Below, piece after piece: positions 18,777 to 29,016 of a DNA stretch of 64,000 bases. The translations under genes and the position numbers were made by a program. Position 1 is the first letter of the stretch. Every line of letters begins with the position of its first letter. The DNA is taken from the NCBI RefSeq assembly GCF_003797125.1, contig NZ_RKKE01000002.1:657661-721660 (forward strand). Reading direction: 5' to 3'. This stretch comes from Shewanella frigidimarina (GTDB lineage: Bacteria > Pseudomonadota > Gammaproteobacteria > Enterobacterales > Shewanellaceae). A model generated the notes under the pieces. The model saw nothing but the letters and a program-made list of their open reading frames with translations, had not been told where the DNA came from and did not search any database.

Positions 18777-19685
18777 TCACATTGATAAATACCATTGTTT
18801 AATTTGTACAAAGTGATCTTGCTCGGCTTGTCGAGCAGTCAACATACCGGCATGATTGTAATCCAATAAATTGCCCTTTTCTTTGGCGAGCAAAGTGTAC
18901 TTAACCTGGCTAAAACCACATTCATTAATCATATCGCGTACATCTGACGGATTGCCTAATACATGATCATTTTTACCTGCGATAAACCATGCTGGTGGCC
19001 ATACCGCTTTGGTTGCGGCTTCTGCATAATGAAAATTATCATCATGATCTACCCAATCACCTCGCACCCAATCAATCGTTTGTAATAATGATGCACTGCT
19101 TTCATTATCCATACCAACGCGCAGTCGACTGGCATCAAAGTAGCCTTGTCTGCCAATATAAAAAGGCGCAAAACGATTCCAGAAAAAATCGACCATAAGC
19201 CATTTTTTAAATGACTTCACTTTGATAGTACGTTTGGAACCAAAGGTTAATAACGATGCCACACTAGACTGTAGATGGCTATAACGAGCCAAACTGCTGG
19301 CCATTAACACCCCGCCCCATGAATGGGCACACCAATGTACTTTATTAACCAATGGATGACGCTGTAGAATAAACTGCTGCACTAATGGCAATTGCTCACG
19401 AATGACTTCTCCTTGGCCCAAAGTGAAGTCACGATGAATTTTAGGCTCGCTTAAGCCTCGTCCTGCGGTATCCATCACATAAACATCAAAACCAGCGTTA
19501 GCTAAAAAACAGCCTAAACCACGACCAGAGCTGCTATAAAACACTCTTCCATTGGACATAGCACCATGCAACATCAAAATAGGAATACCGAGTGCTATAG
19601 GCGAAGTAGGACGAATATGCCGCAGATGCAATTGGCCATCTCTGTATGGTATAAACAGTGAGTTTTGGAGGATATCTATAGTCAA
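18777..19685 (-). CDS. Alpha/beta hydrolase
   Basis: 302 residues with an alpha/beta hydrolase fold: oxyanion region LHGAMSNGR, nucleophile elbow AHSWGG (Ser), acid in GKNDHVLG and base His in DYNHAG. The elbow starts with Ala, where the G-x-S-x-G consensus has Gly, a tolerated variant. The substrate is unknown; no signal peptide. The start is uncertain: only TTG (19685) or ATT lies after the upstream stop, with no good ribosome binding site. It lies on the same strand as serB, 118 bases downstream of it. Confidence 0.82.
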   Translation of the reverse strand: MTIDILQNSLFIPYRDGQLHLRHIRPTSPIALGIPILMLHGAMSNGRVFYSSSGRGLGCFLANAGFDVYVMDTAGRGLSEPKIHRDFTLGQGEVIREQLPLVQQFILQRHPLVNKVHWCAHSWGGVLMASSLARYSHLQSSVASLLTFGSKRTIKVKSFKKWLMVDFFWNRFAPFYIGRQGYFDASRLRVGMDNESSASLLQTIDWVRGDWVDHDDNFHYAEAATKAVWPPAWFIAGKNDHVLGNPSDVRDMINECGFSQVKYTLLAKEKGNLLDYNHAGMLTARQAEQDHFVQIKQWYLSM

Positions 19686-19803
19686 AATAGGCAGTTATGT
19701 TAGTGATTATAAATATAAAACTAACATTACTACCGTGAAATACAACTAGAATAGAGTAATAATTCTATATTTATTCTTGTTCATAAATGTAAACACTAAC
19801 TAA

Positions 19804-20790
19804 TTACAGTTGTAGGCAAAAGACTAATGCACGTAAATCAACATTTTGGATTGATGCATCTGCAGCAGCAACTAATTTAGGCTTAGCATGAAATGCTAAT
19901 CCTAAATCGGCGGCTTGGATCATCGGAATATCATTGGCGCCGTCACCAATGGCAACTCGCTGACCAGATGGAATAGCCCACTGTTCCGCACACAGACTAA
20001 TCACGTTAGCCTTATATTGAGCATCGACCACTTCACCTGTTACTTCACCACTCAGCTTGCCATCAACAATAACTAACTCATTGGCAAATGCCGCATCAAG
20101 ATTAAGCAATGTTTTTAAATGACCGACAAATGGCGTAAACCCACCAGAAGCGACAACCAGTTTCCATTGATGTGTTTTTAACTCGGCTAACATTACTTCA
20201 AGACCAGACATTAACGGCAAGTTGTCGCACAACTGCTGAATAATAGAGGCATCAGCACCGGTAAGCTTACTGACTCGTTGTCTTAAAGACTGTTCAAAAT
20301 CTAATTCGCCACGCATAGCACTTGCCGTAACTGCGGCAACTTCCTCACCCACACCAGCCATAGCAGCGAGTTCGTCAATACATTCAATTTGAATAGCAGT
20401 AGAATCCATATCCATCACCAATAACCCCGGTTGATTGAGGCGAGCTAATGGTTGTTGAATAAGCACTATTTCAGCAGCTATATTTGTTGGGAATGACGCA
20501 ATTAAAACATCATTAGCGGTTTGAGCCGACAGCTCAAAACCTAATAAATCGTTTTGCCTGTCAAGCTTTGCGATATGAGTATCGATAGATATGGAAGATA
20601 ACCAGGCTTCTATCTCTGCTGAGCATTGCGCACTAAAAATAACTCGACAACGATACGGTAGGTGAGATTGTAAGTTAAGTAAGTAATCTGACTCTTGATA
20701 ACGATATAACACACAGCCTAAATGTTGATATGTCTCACAAGTATCTGAAAATAAAAAATTTAGTAAAACATTATCACGTTGTTCAAGCAT
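19804..20790 (-). CDS. serB: Phosphoserine phosphatase
   Basis: 328 residues. A HAD-family phosphatase with nucleophile motif DMDST, SGGF and GDGAND, preceded by an N-terminal domain of about 115 residues as in E. coli SerB. It hydrolyses phosphoserine in the last step of serine synthesis. ATG 20790 was taken over an adjacent TTG; GAGG lies upstream. It is divergent from the smp gene, as in E. coli. Confidence 0.96.
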   Translation of the reverse strand: MLEQRDNVLLNFLFSDTCETYQHLGCVLYRYQESDYLLNLQSHLPYRCRVIFSAQCSAEIEAWLSSISIDTHIAKLDRQNDLLGFELSAQTANDVLIASFPTNIAAEIVLIQQPLARLNQPGLLVMDMDSTAIQIECIDELAAMAGVGEEVAAVTASAMRGELDFEQSLRQRVSKLTGADASIIQQLCDNLPLMSGLEVMLAELKTHQWKLVVASGGFTPFVGHLKTLLNLDAAFANELVIVDGKLSGEVTGEVVDAQYKANVISLCAEQWAIPSGQRVAIGDGANDIPMIQAADLGLAFHAKPKLVAAADASIQNVDLRALVFCLQL

Positions 20791-20952
20791 CAATACGGCC
20801 TCTTAGTATGTTACGACTATCTACTGACAAATTTTTCGATTAGTATAGCTTTTTGATAATTCTCTGTAATTGGGTTAGCACAGAATGGTTGCTCGATAAA
20901 AGAACTCCCCAAAACAGCTTCCAATTAAATAGAAAAAACACTGAGGATTAAA

Positions 20953-21645
20953 GTGATTTTTGTTAAAGGTCTTAAGAAAAGGCAAAAAATCAGCCGGATT
21001 GTGCAAATCATTGTCGCAATAACCCTGATCATCGGTCTAATGTACTTGTGGCAATCAAGTTTACGTAATGGTCAAAAATTACTAAATTCACAAACAAAAG
21101 TGATGGCAAGACTATTAGCACAACAAGCCGCTAATGGTGCAGCTCCGGCAATGTTTTTACAAAATGATGAGCAACTGCAATGGTTAGCATCAGCACTTGC
21201 TGCTGATCCTAAAGTGATGTCGGTGAATATCTATAATTCGCAGGGTGTAAGGTTAGCATTTGCTCAAAGTGTTTCTTATGAAAACTTAGAAGCCGACTCT
21301 GAAATATTAAAAGGCTTATTAAAACCATATCCACCTTTGATTGAAAATGTTATTCAAGACGACAATAATTTAGGTTACGTTGAAGTACGTTTAAATCTTG
21401 ATATATTTTTCGATGAAATAAAAATATTGCACGAACAGAACATGCAATTACAGCAGATGATGTTAATTGTAGCTGGCTTTATTGGTTTACTATTATCACG
21501 GGCACTTTCATTTAAACGTGCTGATTTTGACCGCCGAAAAGCCCAAGCTAAATTACGTAAAAAGCCTAAAAAATCGGCCTTGCTCGCTTCAAACGAAACG
21601 CAAGCAGACGAGTCAGAAGATATACAACAAGACCCTCCAGCCTAG
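20953..21645 (+). CDS. smp: Smp/YtjB-family membrane protein
   Basis: 230 residues: an N-terminal basic stretch, membrane segment at about 15-35, extracytoplasmic domain, second membrane segment at about 160-180 and a charged Lys/Asp-rich tail. The fold and length fit the E. coli Smp (YtjB) family, which lies divergent from serB there too. The molecular role is not established. GTG start 20953 follows GAGG. A strong bidirectional terminator separates it from converging deoD. Confidence 0.82.
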   Translation: MIFVKGLKKRQKISRIVQIIVAITLIIGLMYLWQSSLRNGQKLLNSQTKVMARLLAQQAANGAAPAMFLQNDEQLQWLASALAADPKVMSVNIYNSQGVRLAFAQSVSYENLEADSEILKGLLKPYPPLIENVIQDDNNLGYVEVRLNLDIFFDEIKILHEQNMQLQQMMLIVAGFIGLLLSRALSFKRADFDRRKAQAKLRKKPKKSALLASNETQADESEDIQQDPPA

Positions 21646-21676
21646 ACAGATTGCTGACATAAATCACAAACATAAA

Positions 21677-21704
21677 AAATGGGCACTCAATGAGTGCCCA
21701 TTTT
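21677..21704. terminator. Bidirectional terminator between smp and deoD
   Basis: Perfect 14-bp inverted repeat AAAATGGGCACTCA / TGAGTGCCCATTTT between converging genes, with A and T ends on both sides. Confidence 0.9.
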
Positions 21705-21720
21705 ATGACTAACGTTTAAA

Positions 21721-22431
21721 TTACAGTGTTAACGCTGCATCTAAAGTCATGATAATCATGTCGCTGAATGTTGTTTGACGCTCATCAGAGGTCGTCTTCT
21801 CACCGGTACGAATGTGGTCTGATACCGTTACAACACATAACGCTTTAGCACCTAATTCATGTGCAACACCGTATAAACCAGCAGCTTCCATCTCGACGCC
21901 TAAAATACCCATTTTTTCCATAACATCAAACATTTGAGGATCTGGAGTATAAAATAAGTCGGCAGAGAAAACGTTACCAACACGGATTTTAGTGCCGTGT
22001 GCTTTAGCCGAATCAACAACAGCACTTAGTAAGCTGTAGTCTGCGATTGCAGCAAAATCGTTATCTTTAAAACGTAAACGGTTAACTCTAGAGTCAGTAC
22101 ATGCACCCATACCGATAATCACATCACGTACTTTTACGTCTGCGCTGATTGCGCCACAAGTACCAACACGGATTAAATTCTTAACACCGTAGTCTTTGAT
22201 AAGTTCGTGTGCATAGATTGAACAAGATGGGATACCCATACCTGAACCCATAACAGAAATACGCTTACCTTTATATGTACCGGTAAAACCTAGCATGTTA
22301 CGTACATCAGTCACTTGCTCAACATTTTCTAAAAATGTCTCAGCAATGTATTTTGCACGTAATGGATCGCCTGGGAAAAGTACCGTTTCAGCAAAAGCAC
22401 CTTCAACAGCGTTAATATGTGGTGTAGCCAT
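21721..22431 (-). CDS. deoD: Purine nucleoside phosphorylase DeoD
   Basis: 236 residues, the usual length of the hexameric bacterial enzyme. It cleaves purine (deoxy)nucleosides with phosphate to base and (deoxy)ribose-1-phosphate. Recognisable features are FPGDPLRA (phosphate binding), RVGTCGA and [10 protein letters not shown], with SDH near the C-terminus. It is last in the deoC-deoA-deoB-deoD series, 101 bases after deoB. Confidence 0.98.
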   Translation of the reverse strand: MATPHINAVEGAFAETVLFPGDPLRAKYIAETFLENVEQVTDVRNMLGFTGTYKGKRISVMGSGMGIPSCSIYAHELIKDYGVKNLIRVGTCGAISADVKVRDVIIGMGACTDSRVNRLRFKDNDFAAIADYSLLSAVVDSAKAHGTKIRVGNVFSADLFYTPDPQMFDVMEKMGILGVEMEAAGLYGVAHELGAKALCVVTVSDHIRTGEKTTSDERQTTFSDMIIMTLDAALTL

Positions 22432-22532
22432 GTTATAACCCCTATGTTTCTATTTTATTTGTATTGCTTAGTCATGTTTACAGTTTAGCAAAGCCATTAA
22501 ACTTTATATAGAACCGTCGTTTGAAAATGTGA

Positions 22533-23750
22533 CTAATTAATAAAAGATTCACCATAATTCATCGGTTCTAACTTAAAATAACTCGCAATAGACTGACCAA
22601 TATCAGCAAAAGACTTACGACGGCCTAGTGAGCCTGCAGATAAACCTGCACCATAGGCGAGAACCGGCACACGTTCACGAGTATGTTCAGTGCCAACCCA
22701 AGTAGGATCACAACCATGATCAGCTGTGAAAACAACTAAATCTTCAGGTTGTAAAATCGCTAATAATTCCGGTAAACGAGAATCAAAGTACTCAAGTGCT
22801 TTAGCATAACCGGCGGTGTCACGACGATGACCATAATGAGAGTCAAAATCAACGAAATTAGTAAACACAATGGTGTTATCACCAGCACGTTTAATTTGCG
22901 CTAAAGTTTCGTCAAATAACTCTTCAAGACCAGTCGCTTTAAATTGTTGAGTAATACCACTGTGAGCATATATATCAGAAATTTTACCGATACTAACCAC
23001 TTCACCGCCAGCATCTTTAAGCTTATCTAATACTGTAGGTGCTGGTGGTAATACCGCATAGTCATGACGGTTACCAGTACGAGCGAAATCAGCAGCGCCA
23101 GTACCAACAAATGGTCGAGCAATTACACGACCAATGTTATAAGGCTCTAACTCTTCACGCGCAATTTTGCACAAGTTATATAAATTTTCTACACCAAAAC
23201 TTTCTTCATGACATGCTATTTGGAATACAGAGTCAGCAGAGGTATAGAAAATAGGCTTGCCTGTTTTCATGTGCTCTTCGCCTAACTCTTCAAGAATTTG
23301 AGTACCTGAAGCATGGCAGTTACCTAAAAACCCATCTAAACCAGCACGTTCAAGGATTTTATCTGTGAGTTCTTTAGGAAATGAATTGGTTAAGTCACTA
23401 AAATAACCCCACTCATAAAGGACAGGAACACCCGCCATTTCCCAGTGACCACTAGGAGTGTCTTTGCCTGAGCTTAATTCGTCAGCATGACCATAAGCAC
23501 CGATGACTTCGACATTATCAGCAAATCCAGCTGCAAACTTACCAGTACTTTCAAAACCAGCATGGCCTAAACCAAAGCGAGCAAGATTAGGTAATTTCAA
23601 TAGACCTTGACGGCCGATATCCGCTTTGCCGTCAGCACAGGCTTGTGCGATATGGCCAAAAGTATCAGAGCCAACGTCACCAAATTTATCGGCGTCGGTA
23701 GCAGCACCAACACCAAAAGAGTCGAGCATTAAGATAAAAGTACGTTTCAT
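22533..23750 (-). CDS. deoB: Phosphopentomutase DeoB
   Basis: 405 residues of the alkaline-phosphatase superfamily with metal-binding [17 protein letters not shown] (phospho-Thr site) and TADHGCDP. It converts (deoxy)ribose-1-phosphate to the 5-phosphate, linking the phosphorylases to DeoC. It lies 12 bases after deoA. Confidence 0.98.
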   Translation of the reverse strand: MKRTFILMLDSFGVGAATDADKFGDVGSDTFGHIAQACADGKADIGRQGLLKLPNLARFGLGHAGFESTGKFAAGFADNVEVIGAYGHADELSSGKDTPSGHWEMAGVPVLYEWGYFSDLTNSFPKELTDKILERAGLDGFLGNCHASGTQILEELGEEHMKTGKPIFYTSADSVFQIACHEESFGVENLYNLCKIAREELEPYNIGRVIARPFVGTGAADFARTGNRHDYAVLPPAPTVLDKLKDAGGEVVSIGKISDIYAHSGITQQFKATGLEELFDETLAQIKRAGDNTIVFTNFVDFDSHYGHRRDTAGYAKALEYFDSRLPELLAILQPEDLVVFTADHGCDPTWVGTEHTRERVPVLAYGAGLSAGSLGRRKSFADIGQSIASYFKLEPMNYGESFIN

Positions 23751-23762
23751 TATTTGTTTCCT

Positions 23763-25094
23763 TTATAAATCTGAAGCGCGAATATAACGATATATTTCAG
23801 GCGTTTTCTCAGGCGCGCTATCACCAATAATAATGGCTTGCTGAATAGCAGCGGCAGCTTCGGCGAAAGCATCTTCAGATTGAGCATGGATCATCGCTAA
23901 CGGAACATCTTTGTTAACTTCCTGACCCAATGCGCATACTTGAGTTAATCCAACACTGTAATCCAGTGCATCACCTGGTTTGCGACGTCCACCACCTAAG
24001 GTCACTACGGCTAAACCAAGTTCTCGTGTATCCATTTTGTAAGCAAAGCCAGATGTGTTGGCATATACAGGTCGTACAATTTTCGCATGAGGTAAATACT
24101 TATCGTATGCCTCAACAAAGTCTGTTGGGCCACCTAAGCCAGATACCATTTTAGCAAATGCCTCAGCTGCTTTACCATTATCTAATACAGTATTTAGTTT
24201 ATGACGAGCTTCTGCTTCATTCTGTGCAATACCACCCAAAATTAGCATTTCTGCACATAATCCCATGGTGACAGCATATAAACGAGGATTACGATATTGA
24301 CCAGTCAAAAAGTTTATCGCCTCACGAACCTCAACCGCATTACCTGCACACGAAGCCAATACTTGGTTCATGTCAGTTAACAATGCCGTTGTTTTAGTTC
24401 CTGCGCCATTAGCAACAGCAGTAATACTGCGAGCTAATTCTTCAGATGCTTCGTAAGTTGGCATAAATGCACCGCTGCCGACTTTGACATCCATTGCAAG
24501 AGCATCAAGTCCCGCGGCTAACTTTTTAGATAAAATAGATGCGGTGATTAACGAAATAGATTCAACGGTGGCGGTATTATCACGAATCGAATAGAAACGT
24601 TTATCAGCAGGGACTAAGTCACCGGTTTGACCAATAATGGCAACACCAGCGTCTTTAACCACTTTGCGGAATAATTCACTTGAAGGCTCAGTTTGATAAC
24701 CAGGAATGGCATCAAATTTATCTAACGTACCACCGGTGTGACCTAAGCCACGACCTGAAATCATTGGCACATAACCGCCACAAGCTGCAGCCATAGGGCC
24801 AAGCATTAGGCTGATTACATCGCCAACACCACCAGTGCTATGCTTATCGATAATCGGGCCATTGAGGCCGAGAGAATCCCAATTTAATACGGTTCCGGAA
24901 TCACGCATCGCAATCGTTAATGCAATCCGTTCATCCATATTCATATCTTTGAAATACACCGCCATGCCGAACGCAGCAATTTGGCCTTCTGAAACCGTGT
25001 TATGAGTGATGCCATCAACAAAGAATTGAATTTCTGCAGTGCTTAATACATCGCCATTACGTTTTTTACGAATAATTTCTTGAGCTAAAAACAT
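23763..25094 (-). CDS. deoA: Thymidine phosphorylase DeoA
   Basis: 443 residues from ATG 25094 ([14 protein letters not shown]), which follows GGGAGA and matches the family start; a frame seven codons longer exists. The glycosyltransferase family 3 signature includes KHSTGGVGD and KVGSGAFM. It releases thymine from thymidine, giving deoxyribose-1-phosphate. It lies between deoC and deoB. Confidence 0.98.
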   Translation of the reverse strand: MFLAQEIIRKKRNGDVLSTAEIQFFVDGITHNTVSEGQIAAFGMAVYFKDMNMDERIALTIAMRDSGTVLNWDSLGLNGPIIDKHSTGGVGDVISLMLGPMAAACGGYVPMISGRGLGHTGGTLDKFDAIPGYQTEPSSELFRKVVKDAGVAIIGQTGDLVPADKRFYSIRDNTATVESISLITASILSKKLAAGLDALAMDVKVGSGAFMPTYEASEELARSITAVANGAGTKTTALLTDMNQVLASCAGNAVEVREAINFLTGQYRNPRLYAVTMGLCAEMLILGGIAQNEAEARHKLNTVLDNGKAAEAFAKMVSGLGGPTDFVEAYDKYLPHAKIVRPVYANTSGFAYKMDTRELGLAVVTLGGGRRKPGDALDYSVGLTQVCALGQEVNKDVPLAMIHAQSEDAFAEAAAAIQQAIIIGDSAPEKTPEIYRYIRASDL

Positions 25095-25150
25095 GTTACG
25101 TCTCCCTTTAGGCAACCCATCACCTTTAGGGTCGCCTTTAATAATAGGAT

Positions 25151-25201
25151 GCTATCAAGTGATAGCGCCTCAGTACGGCAATGATCCAGGGCCATACTGA
25201 G
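25151..25201 (-). repeat. Two hairpins in the deoC-deoA spacer
   Basis: On the minus strand an 11-bp stem (one G-U pair; segments at 25169-25179 and 25191-25201) is followed by the palindrome GCTATCAcTTGATAGC-like stem at 25151-25166. No T tract, so more likely an mRNA processing or stability element inside the operon than a terminator. Confidence 0.5.
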
Positions 25202-25221
25202 ATTTTGGACTATCTATGCGA

Positions 25222-25995
25222 TTAGTAACCTGAAGTAGGTTTAGGAGCATCTACTAATTCTAATGTATGCAACAAGCTGTTTAACAAGCTAGAAGCACCA
25301 AAACGGAAAGTTTGTGGGGTAACCCAATCATCACCTAATATGCGCGCAGCCAAGTCTAAAAATTCAGCTGTTTGAGCTGCATCACGAACACCGCCGGCAG
25401 GCTTAAAGCCTACATTGCGATTTTTCTCGCTGATCACAGTTAACATAATTTCAGCCGCTTCAAGCGTAGCGTTTACCGGTACTTTACCCGTTGATGTTTT
25501 AATAAAATCAGCACCTGCATCAATAGCTAACTCTGATGCTTTGCGGATCAAAGCAGGATCTTTTAACACACCAGATTCGATGATAACTTTTAAAATCGCA
25601 TCATCGCCGCACTCTTCCTTACACGCTTTAACCATTTCAAAACCGACAGTTTCGTTACCATCCATTAATGCACGGTATGGAAACACAACATCGACTTCAT
25701 CAGCACCATAAGCAACTGCTGCACGAGTTTCTAATACTGCGATGGCAATATCATCATTACCGTGTGGAAAATTCGTCACTGTTGCAATTTTAATGTCTTC
25801 ACAATCAAGTTCATTTAATGTTTTACGTGCAATAGGAATAAAACGAGGGTAAATACAAATTGCGGCAGTATTACCTGCTGGAGACTTGGCTTTATGGCAC
25901 AAATCGATGACCTTTTGATCAGTATCATCGTCATTTAAAGTGGTTAAATCCATTAACTCAATACCACGTTGTGCCGCTTTTTTTAAATCAGTCAT
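25222..25995 (-). CDS. deoC: Deoxyribose-phosphate aldolase DeoC
   Basis: 257 residues, class I aldolase TIM barrel. The Schiff-base lysine sits in [10 protein letters not shown]. It splits deoxyribose-5-phosphate into acetaldehyde and glyceraldehyde-3-phosphate, the exit step of the pathway. First gene of the deo operon; a 379-base region with a candidate operator lies upstream. Confidence 0.98.
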   Translation of the reverse strand: MTDLKKAAQRGIELMDLTTLNDDDTDQKVIDLCHKAKSPAGNTAAICIYPRFIPIARKTLNELDCEDIKIATVTNFPHGNDDIAIAVLETRAAVAYGADEVDVVFPYRALMDGNETVGFEMVKACKEECGDDAILKVIIESGVLKDPALIRKASELAIDAGADFIKTSTGKVPVNATLEAAEIMLTVISEKNRNVGFKPAGGVRDAAQTAEFLDLAARILGDDWVTPQTFRFGASSLLNSLLHTLELVDAPKPTSGY

Positions 25996-26245
25996 AATTG
26001 CTCTCCGAAACGATAAATCAAAGTTGATAAATTTTTTTCAGGCAACACTATGTAGCTGGCATATGATTATAATTATGGCCGGGCCTTCAGTATTGCCAGT
26101 AAATCTTGCTGCTATTTACTAACCTAAGTATTCAATCTGATAACGAGTACCACGACTTGAATCCTTGAAGACCGGAAAAGATAAAACAAAGATATTTGTT
26201 TCAACTGTTCCGCGAAAAATCCTTTTTAGCGCGTAAAAATAAAAC

Positions 26246-26260
26246 TTTGTAGAGTACAAA
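26246..26260. promoter_or_regulatory. Perfect palindrome upstream of deoC, candidate operator
   Basis: TTTGTA-gag-TACAAA, 251 bases before the deoC start in a region with no gene. Symmetry suggests a dimeric repressor site, but the protein is not identifiable, and the distance to deoC leaves open that it acts elsewhere. Confidence 0.35.
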
Positions 26261-26333
26261 CTTTTATATAAAAACACTCTTGTTAGGCAATGATTTTAAA
26301 TGAAAGTTCGATATTACTTTTATTATAAAATAT

Positions 26334-26353
26334 GGAGCCGCAAATGCGGCTCC
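26334..26353 (-). terminator. Probable terminator after the tsx-like gene
   Basis: GGAGCCGCA-tt-TGCGGCTCC read on the minus strand, 22 bases past the stop, followed by a T-rich but interrupted stretch. The remaining bases of the 25996-26374 gap hold the deoC promoter region; no gene is seen. Confidence 0.7.
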
Positions 26354-26374
26354 AACTGATTCACTATACCAATC

Positions 26375-27217
26375 TTAGAACTTGTAAGTTGCAGATAGGT
26401 AATGTGACCAACCAGTAGATTCTAGGCCAACCAATCCGCCTTCATCTTCAAGTAGGTATACGTCTTTGAAGCCTTTTAAGCCATAACCAAGCGCGTAACG
26501 ATCTGAATGCCAGTATAGACCAAAGAAGATGTTACCACCGCTTGAAGTCTTAGGAACGAACATGTTGTCGTCTTCATCAGCACCAAATTGGTAATCGATA
26601 TAACCTTGGAATGATAAGAAGCTCTTGTTGTCGAAGAAGTAGAAAGGCTTGAACCAGTTAGCTGAGAACTGATATCCGTTCCACTCTTTAGCGTTCATGT
26701 CGTAGTAACCATAAAGGTTCATACCAGTTTTGCCTAACCAAGGTACGTTTACATCAGCACCAACACCCCAGAATGTAGAGTTAACGCCTTCGCCGTTAAG
26801 ACCATCCCAGTTGAACAAGGTTGAGAAATATACTTCTTGGATTGGACCAAAAGATAAATCTTTACCAGTAATCGCATCGATAGAGAAACGTGGAGCAAAT
26901 TTCATGAACAATTTACTAGTGCCTGAACCAGGATTTTTGTCACCATTGTCAGTAGATTCATTTGCTAAGTTGAACACATCAACATAACCATAAAGATCAA
27001 CAACACCAGAACGACCACCAAACTCCATTTCTAAGTAGTTATGTTGATCACCAGAAGCTGGGTTATCTGGCTTTTCGCCGATAGAGTACATAGCATTAAA
27101 CTGCAACCATTTGTAATCAGTAGCGTGAAGATCTGTACGATCTGCAGCGAAAGCATTACCAGAAATAGCAGCGACTGTTGCACCCGCTAAAGCTAACATT
27201 TTTACATTTTTCATCAT
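26375..27217 (-). CDS. Tsx-like nucleoside-specific outer-membrane channel
   Basis: About 280 residues. A Sec signal peptide ends at GNAFA-A, followed by a beta-barrel rich in aromatic residues and ending in YKF, a typical outer-membrane C-terminus. It belongs to the Tsx/OmpK group. Its place between nupC and the deo operon supports nucleoside uptake. ATG 27217 was chosen over 27226; 27214 is equally possible. Confidence 0.88.
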   Translation of the reverse strand: MMKNVKMLALAGATVAAISGNAFAADRTDLHATDYKWLQFNAMYSIGEKPDNPASGDQHNYLEMEFGGRSGVVDLYGYVDVFNLANESTDNGDKNPGSGTSKLFMKFAPRFSIDAITGKDLSFGPIQEVYFSTLFNWDGLNGEGVNSTFWGVGADVNVPWLGKTGMNLYGYYDMNAKEWNGYQFSANWFKPFYFFDNKSFLSFQGYIDYQFGADEDDNMFVPKTSSGGNIFFGLYWHSDRYALGYGLKGFKDVYLLEDEGGLVGLESTGWSHYLSATYKF

Positions 27218-27341
27218 CAACCCCATGTATATTATTTAACTATCTTCTTGGATAGCACTTCTTTTTAATCATTCGTATTTTACCGTTACTGATATAAATC
27301 TCAATATTTAATCGATAAAAAACGAATACAAAATTCTTTTT

Positions 27342-27357
27342 TGTGAACAATGTCGCG
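27342..27357. promoter_or_regulatory. Candidate CRP site upstream of the tsx-like gene
   Basis: TGTGA-acaatg-TCGCG matches the CRP core TGTGAn6TCACA at 8 of 10 positions. It lies about 130 bases before the start codon in the 350-base gap to nupC. CRP control of nucleoside uptake and catabolism is known in E. coli; here it is inferred. Confidence 0.45.
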
Positions 27358-27504
27358 ACTTTTTGTCCACACATCATTAACAATTTGACATTTCAATCTT
27401 GACTAGAGAATTTAATGCATCCTCTTTTGCAATCAATAAAACAGCATAACTTCGTATTGGGAAACGGTGGATTAACACAAAAATCAATAACAACTTTATT
27501 ACAA

Positions 27505-27543
27505 AACTGGGTCTCTAATTATTATTAACGTAAAGACCCAGCT
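27505..27543 (-). terminator. Probable terminator after nupC
   Basis: On the minus strand CTGGGTCT ... AGACCCAG with a long AT-rich loop, followed by TTTTG, about 35 bases past the nupC stop. Confidence 0.6.
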
Positions 27544-27576
27544 GTAGGAGGTATTCCCCCTGGAGTTACTCTTAAC

Positions 27577-28839
27577 TTAGATAGCTAAGAATAAACCGGC
27601 TAATGTCGCGCTCATTAAGTTAGCTAATGAACCAGCGATAACAGCACGGATACCTAATTTTGCAAGGTCATGGCGACGTGCAGGAGCCATAGCACCTAAA
27701 CCACCAAGTAAGATTGCAATAGAAGATAAGTTAGCGAATCCACACAAAGCAAAAGAGATAATTGCTTTAGTACGGTCAGACATCATTGCGCCTGTTTCAG
27801 CTACTACTTTGAAGCCTTCAGCAGATGCATCAAGTAGATACGGAGCGAAGTTTAAGTAAGCAACAAATTCGTTAACAACAATCTTTTGACCGATGAAAGA
27901 ACCAGCAACAAGTGCTTCGTTCCAAGGTACACCGATTAAGAAAGCAAGAGGCATAAAGATATAACCAAGGATAAGTTCTAGAGTAATACCTTCTAAACCA
28001 AACCAACCTGTTACACCACCGATGATACCGTTGATCATTGCAATTAAACCAACGAATGCGATCAACATAGCACCAACGTTCAATGCAAGATGCATACCTG
28101 ATGCAGCACCTGAAGCAGCAGCATCTAACACGTTTGCTGGCTTATCTGGGTCATCTGGTAAATCTTCCATTTCGTTGATAGAAGCTTCTGTTTCAGGGTG
28201 CATCAGTTTAGCCATTAATAGACCACCTGGTGCTGCCATGAATGACGCTGCTACTAAGTATTGAATTGGAACACCCATTTGAGCGTAACCAGCTAATACA
28301 GAACCAGCGATTGATGCTAAGCCACCAACCATGATTGCGAATAACTCAGACTGAGTCATTGTCGCAATAAACGGACGCACAACTAATGGTGCTTCTGTTT
28401 GTCCAACGAAAATATTCGCTGTAGCTGACATAGATTCTGTACGACTAGTGCCTAATGCTTTTTGTAGTCCACCACCGATAATACGGATGATCCACTGCAT
28501 AATGCCTAAATAGTAAAGCACTGCAATTAGAGAAGAGAAGAAAATAATGACAGGTAATACGTTAATGGCAAAAATAAAACCAACTTTAAAGTTAGCTAAA
28601 TCACCAAATAAGAAGCTGGTACCTGCTTGTGCATAACTAATAACACTTGATACCGCATCAGAAACACCTTTCAGTATATCTTTACCGACTGGAACATATA
28701 AAACAAAACCAGCGAAGAATGCTTGAATTAATAAAGCACCACCGACAGTACGTACGTTAATTGCTTTTCTATTGTTTGATAGTGCAAAACCTATCAATAG
28801 TAAGGTGACCACCCCTACTAAACTCATTACTATATCCAT
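27577..28839 (-). CDS. nupC: NupC-type concentrative nucleoside transporter
   Basis: 420 residues, multi-spanning inner-membrane protein of the CNT family. Diagnostic stretches are [14 protein letters not shown] (read [11 protein letters not shown]) and [16 protein letters not shown] near the C-terminus. It imports nucleosides with a cation. It lies upstream of the tsx-like gene and the deo operon on the same strand, but terminators separate them, so they are co-located rather than one operon. Confidence 0.95.
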   Translation of the reverse strand: MDIVMSLVGVVTLLLIGFALSNNRKAINVRTVGGALLIQAFFAGFVLYVPVGKDILKGVSDAVSSVISYAQAGTSFLFGDLANFKVGFIFAINVLPVIIFFSSLIAVLYYLGIMQWIIRIIGGGLQKALGTSRTESMSATANIFVGQTEAPLVVRPFIATMTQSELFAIMVGGLASIAGSVLAGYAQMGVPIQYLVAASFMAAPGGLLMAKLMHPETEASINEMEDLPDDPDKPANVLDAAASGAASGMHLALNVGAMLIAFVGLIAMINGIIGGVTGWFGLEGITLELILGYIFMPLAFLIGVPWNEALVAGSFIGQKIVVNEFVAYLNFAPYLLDASAEGFKVVAETGAMMSDRTKAIISFALCGFANLSSIAILLGGLGAMAPARRHDLAKLGIRAVIAGSLANLMSATLAGLFLAI

Positions 28840-28855
28840 TAATCATCACCCTTTT

Positions 28856-28909
28856 GTTAACAGTTTTTTTGAATGTTGTTAACTCACCTAATTTCCGTTG
28901 ATGATTATA
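28856..28909 (-). promoter_or_regulatory. nupC promoter with paired GTTAAC boxes
   Basis: A TATAAT -10 box (28904-28909) has a poor -35, suggesting an activator. Two GTTAAC palindromes (28856-28861 and 28878-28883) are spaced 22 bases start to start, two helical turns, between the promoter and the start codon. This looks like a repressor arrangement; the protein is unknown. Confidence 0.45.
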
Positions 28910-29016
28910 ACTGAGCGTGAAACGAAAAGCGTCGTTTTGATCAAGTTTTTAAAGTTTAATTTCAAACCCTTACGACATTAAAAACAATTTAAGTCTCTAT
29001 GTTCATTAAAAAACAA

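Noticed and set aside
28933..28948. CRP site upstream of nupC centred on TTGATCAA
   Set aside because: The position suits a CRP-dependent promoter, but both half-sites match the TGTGA/TCACA core poorly.
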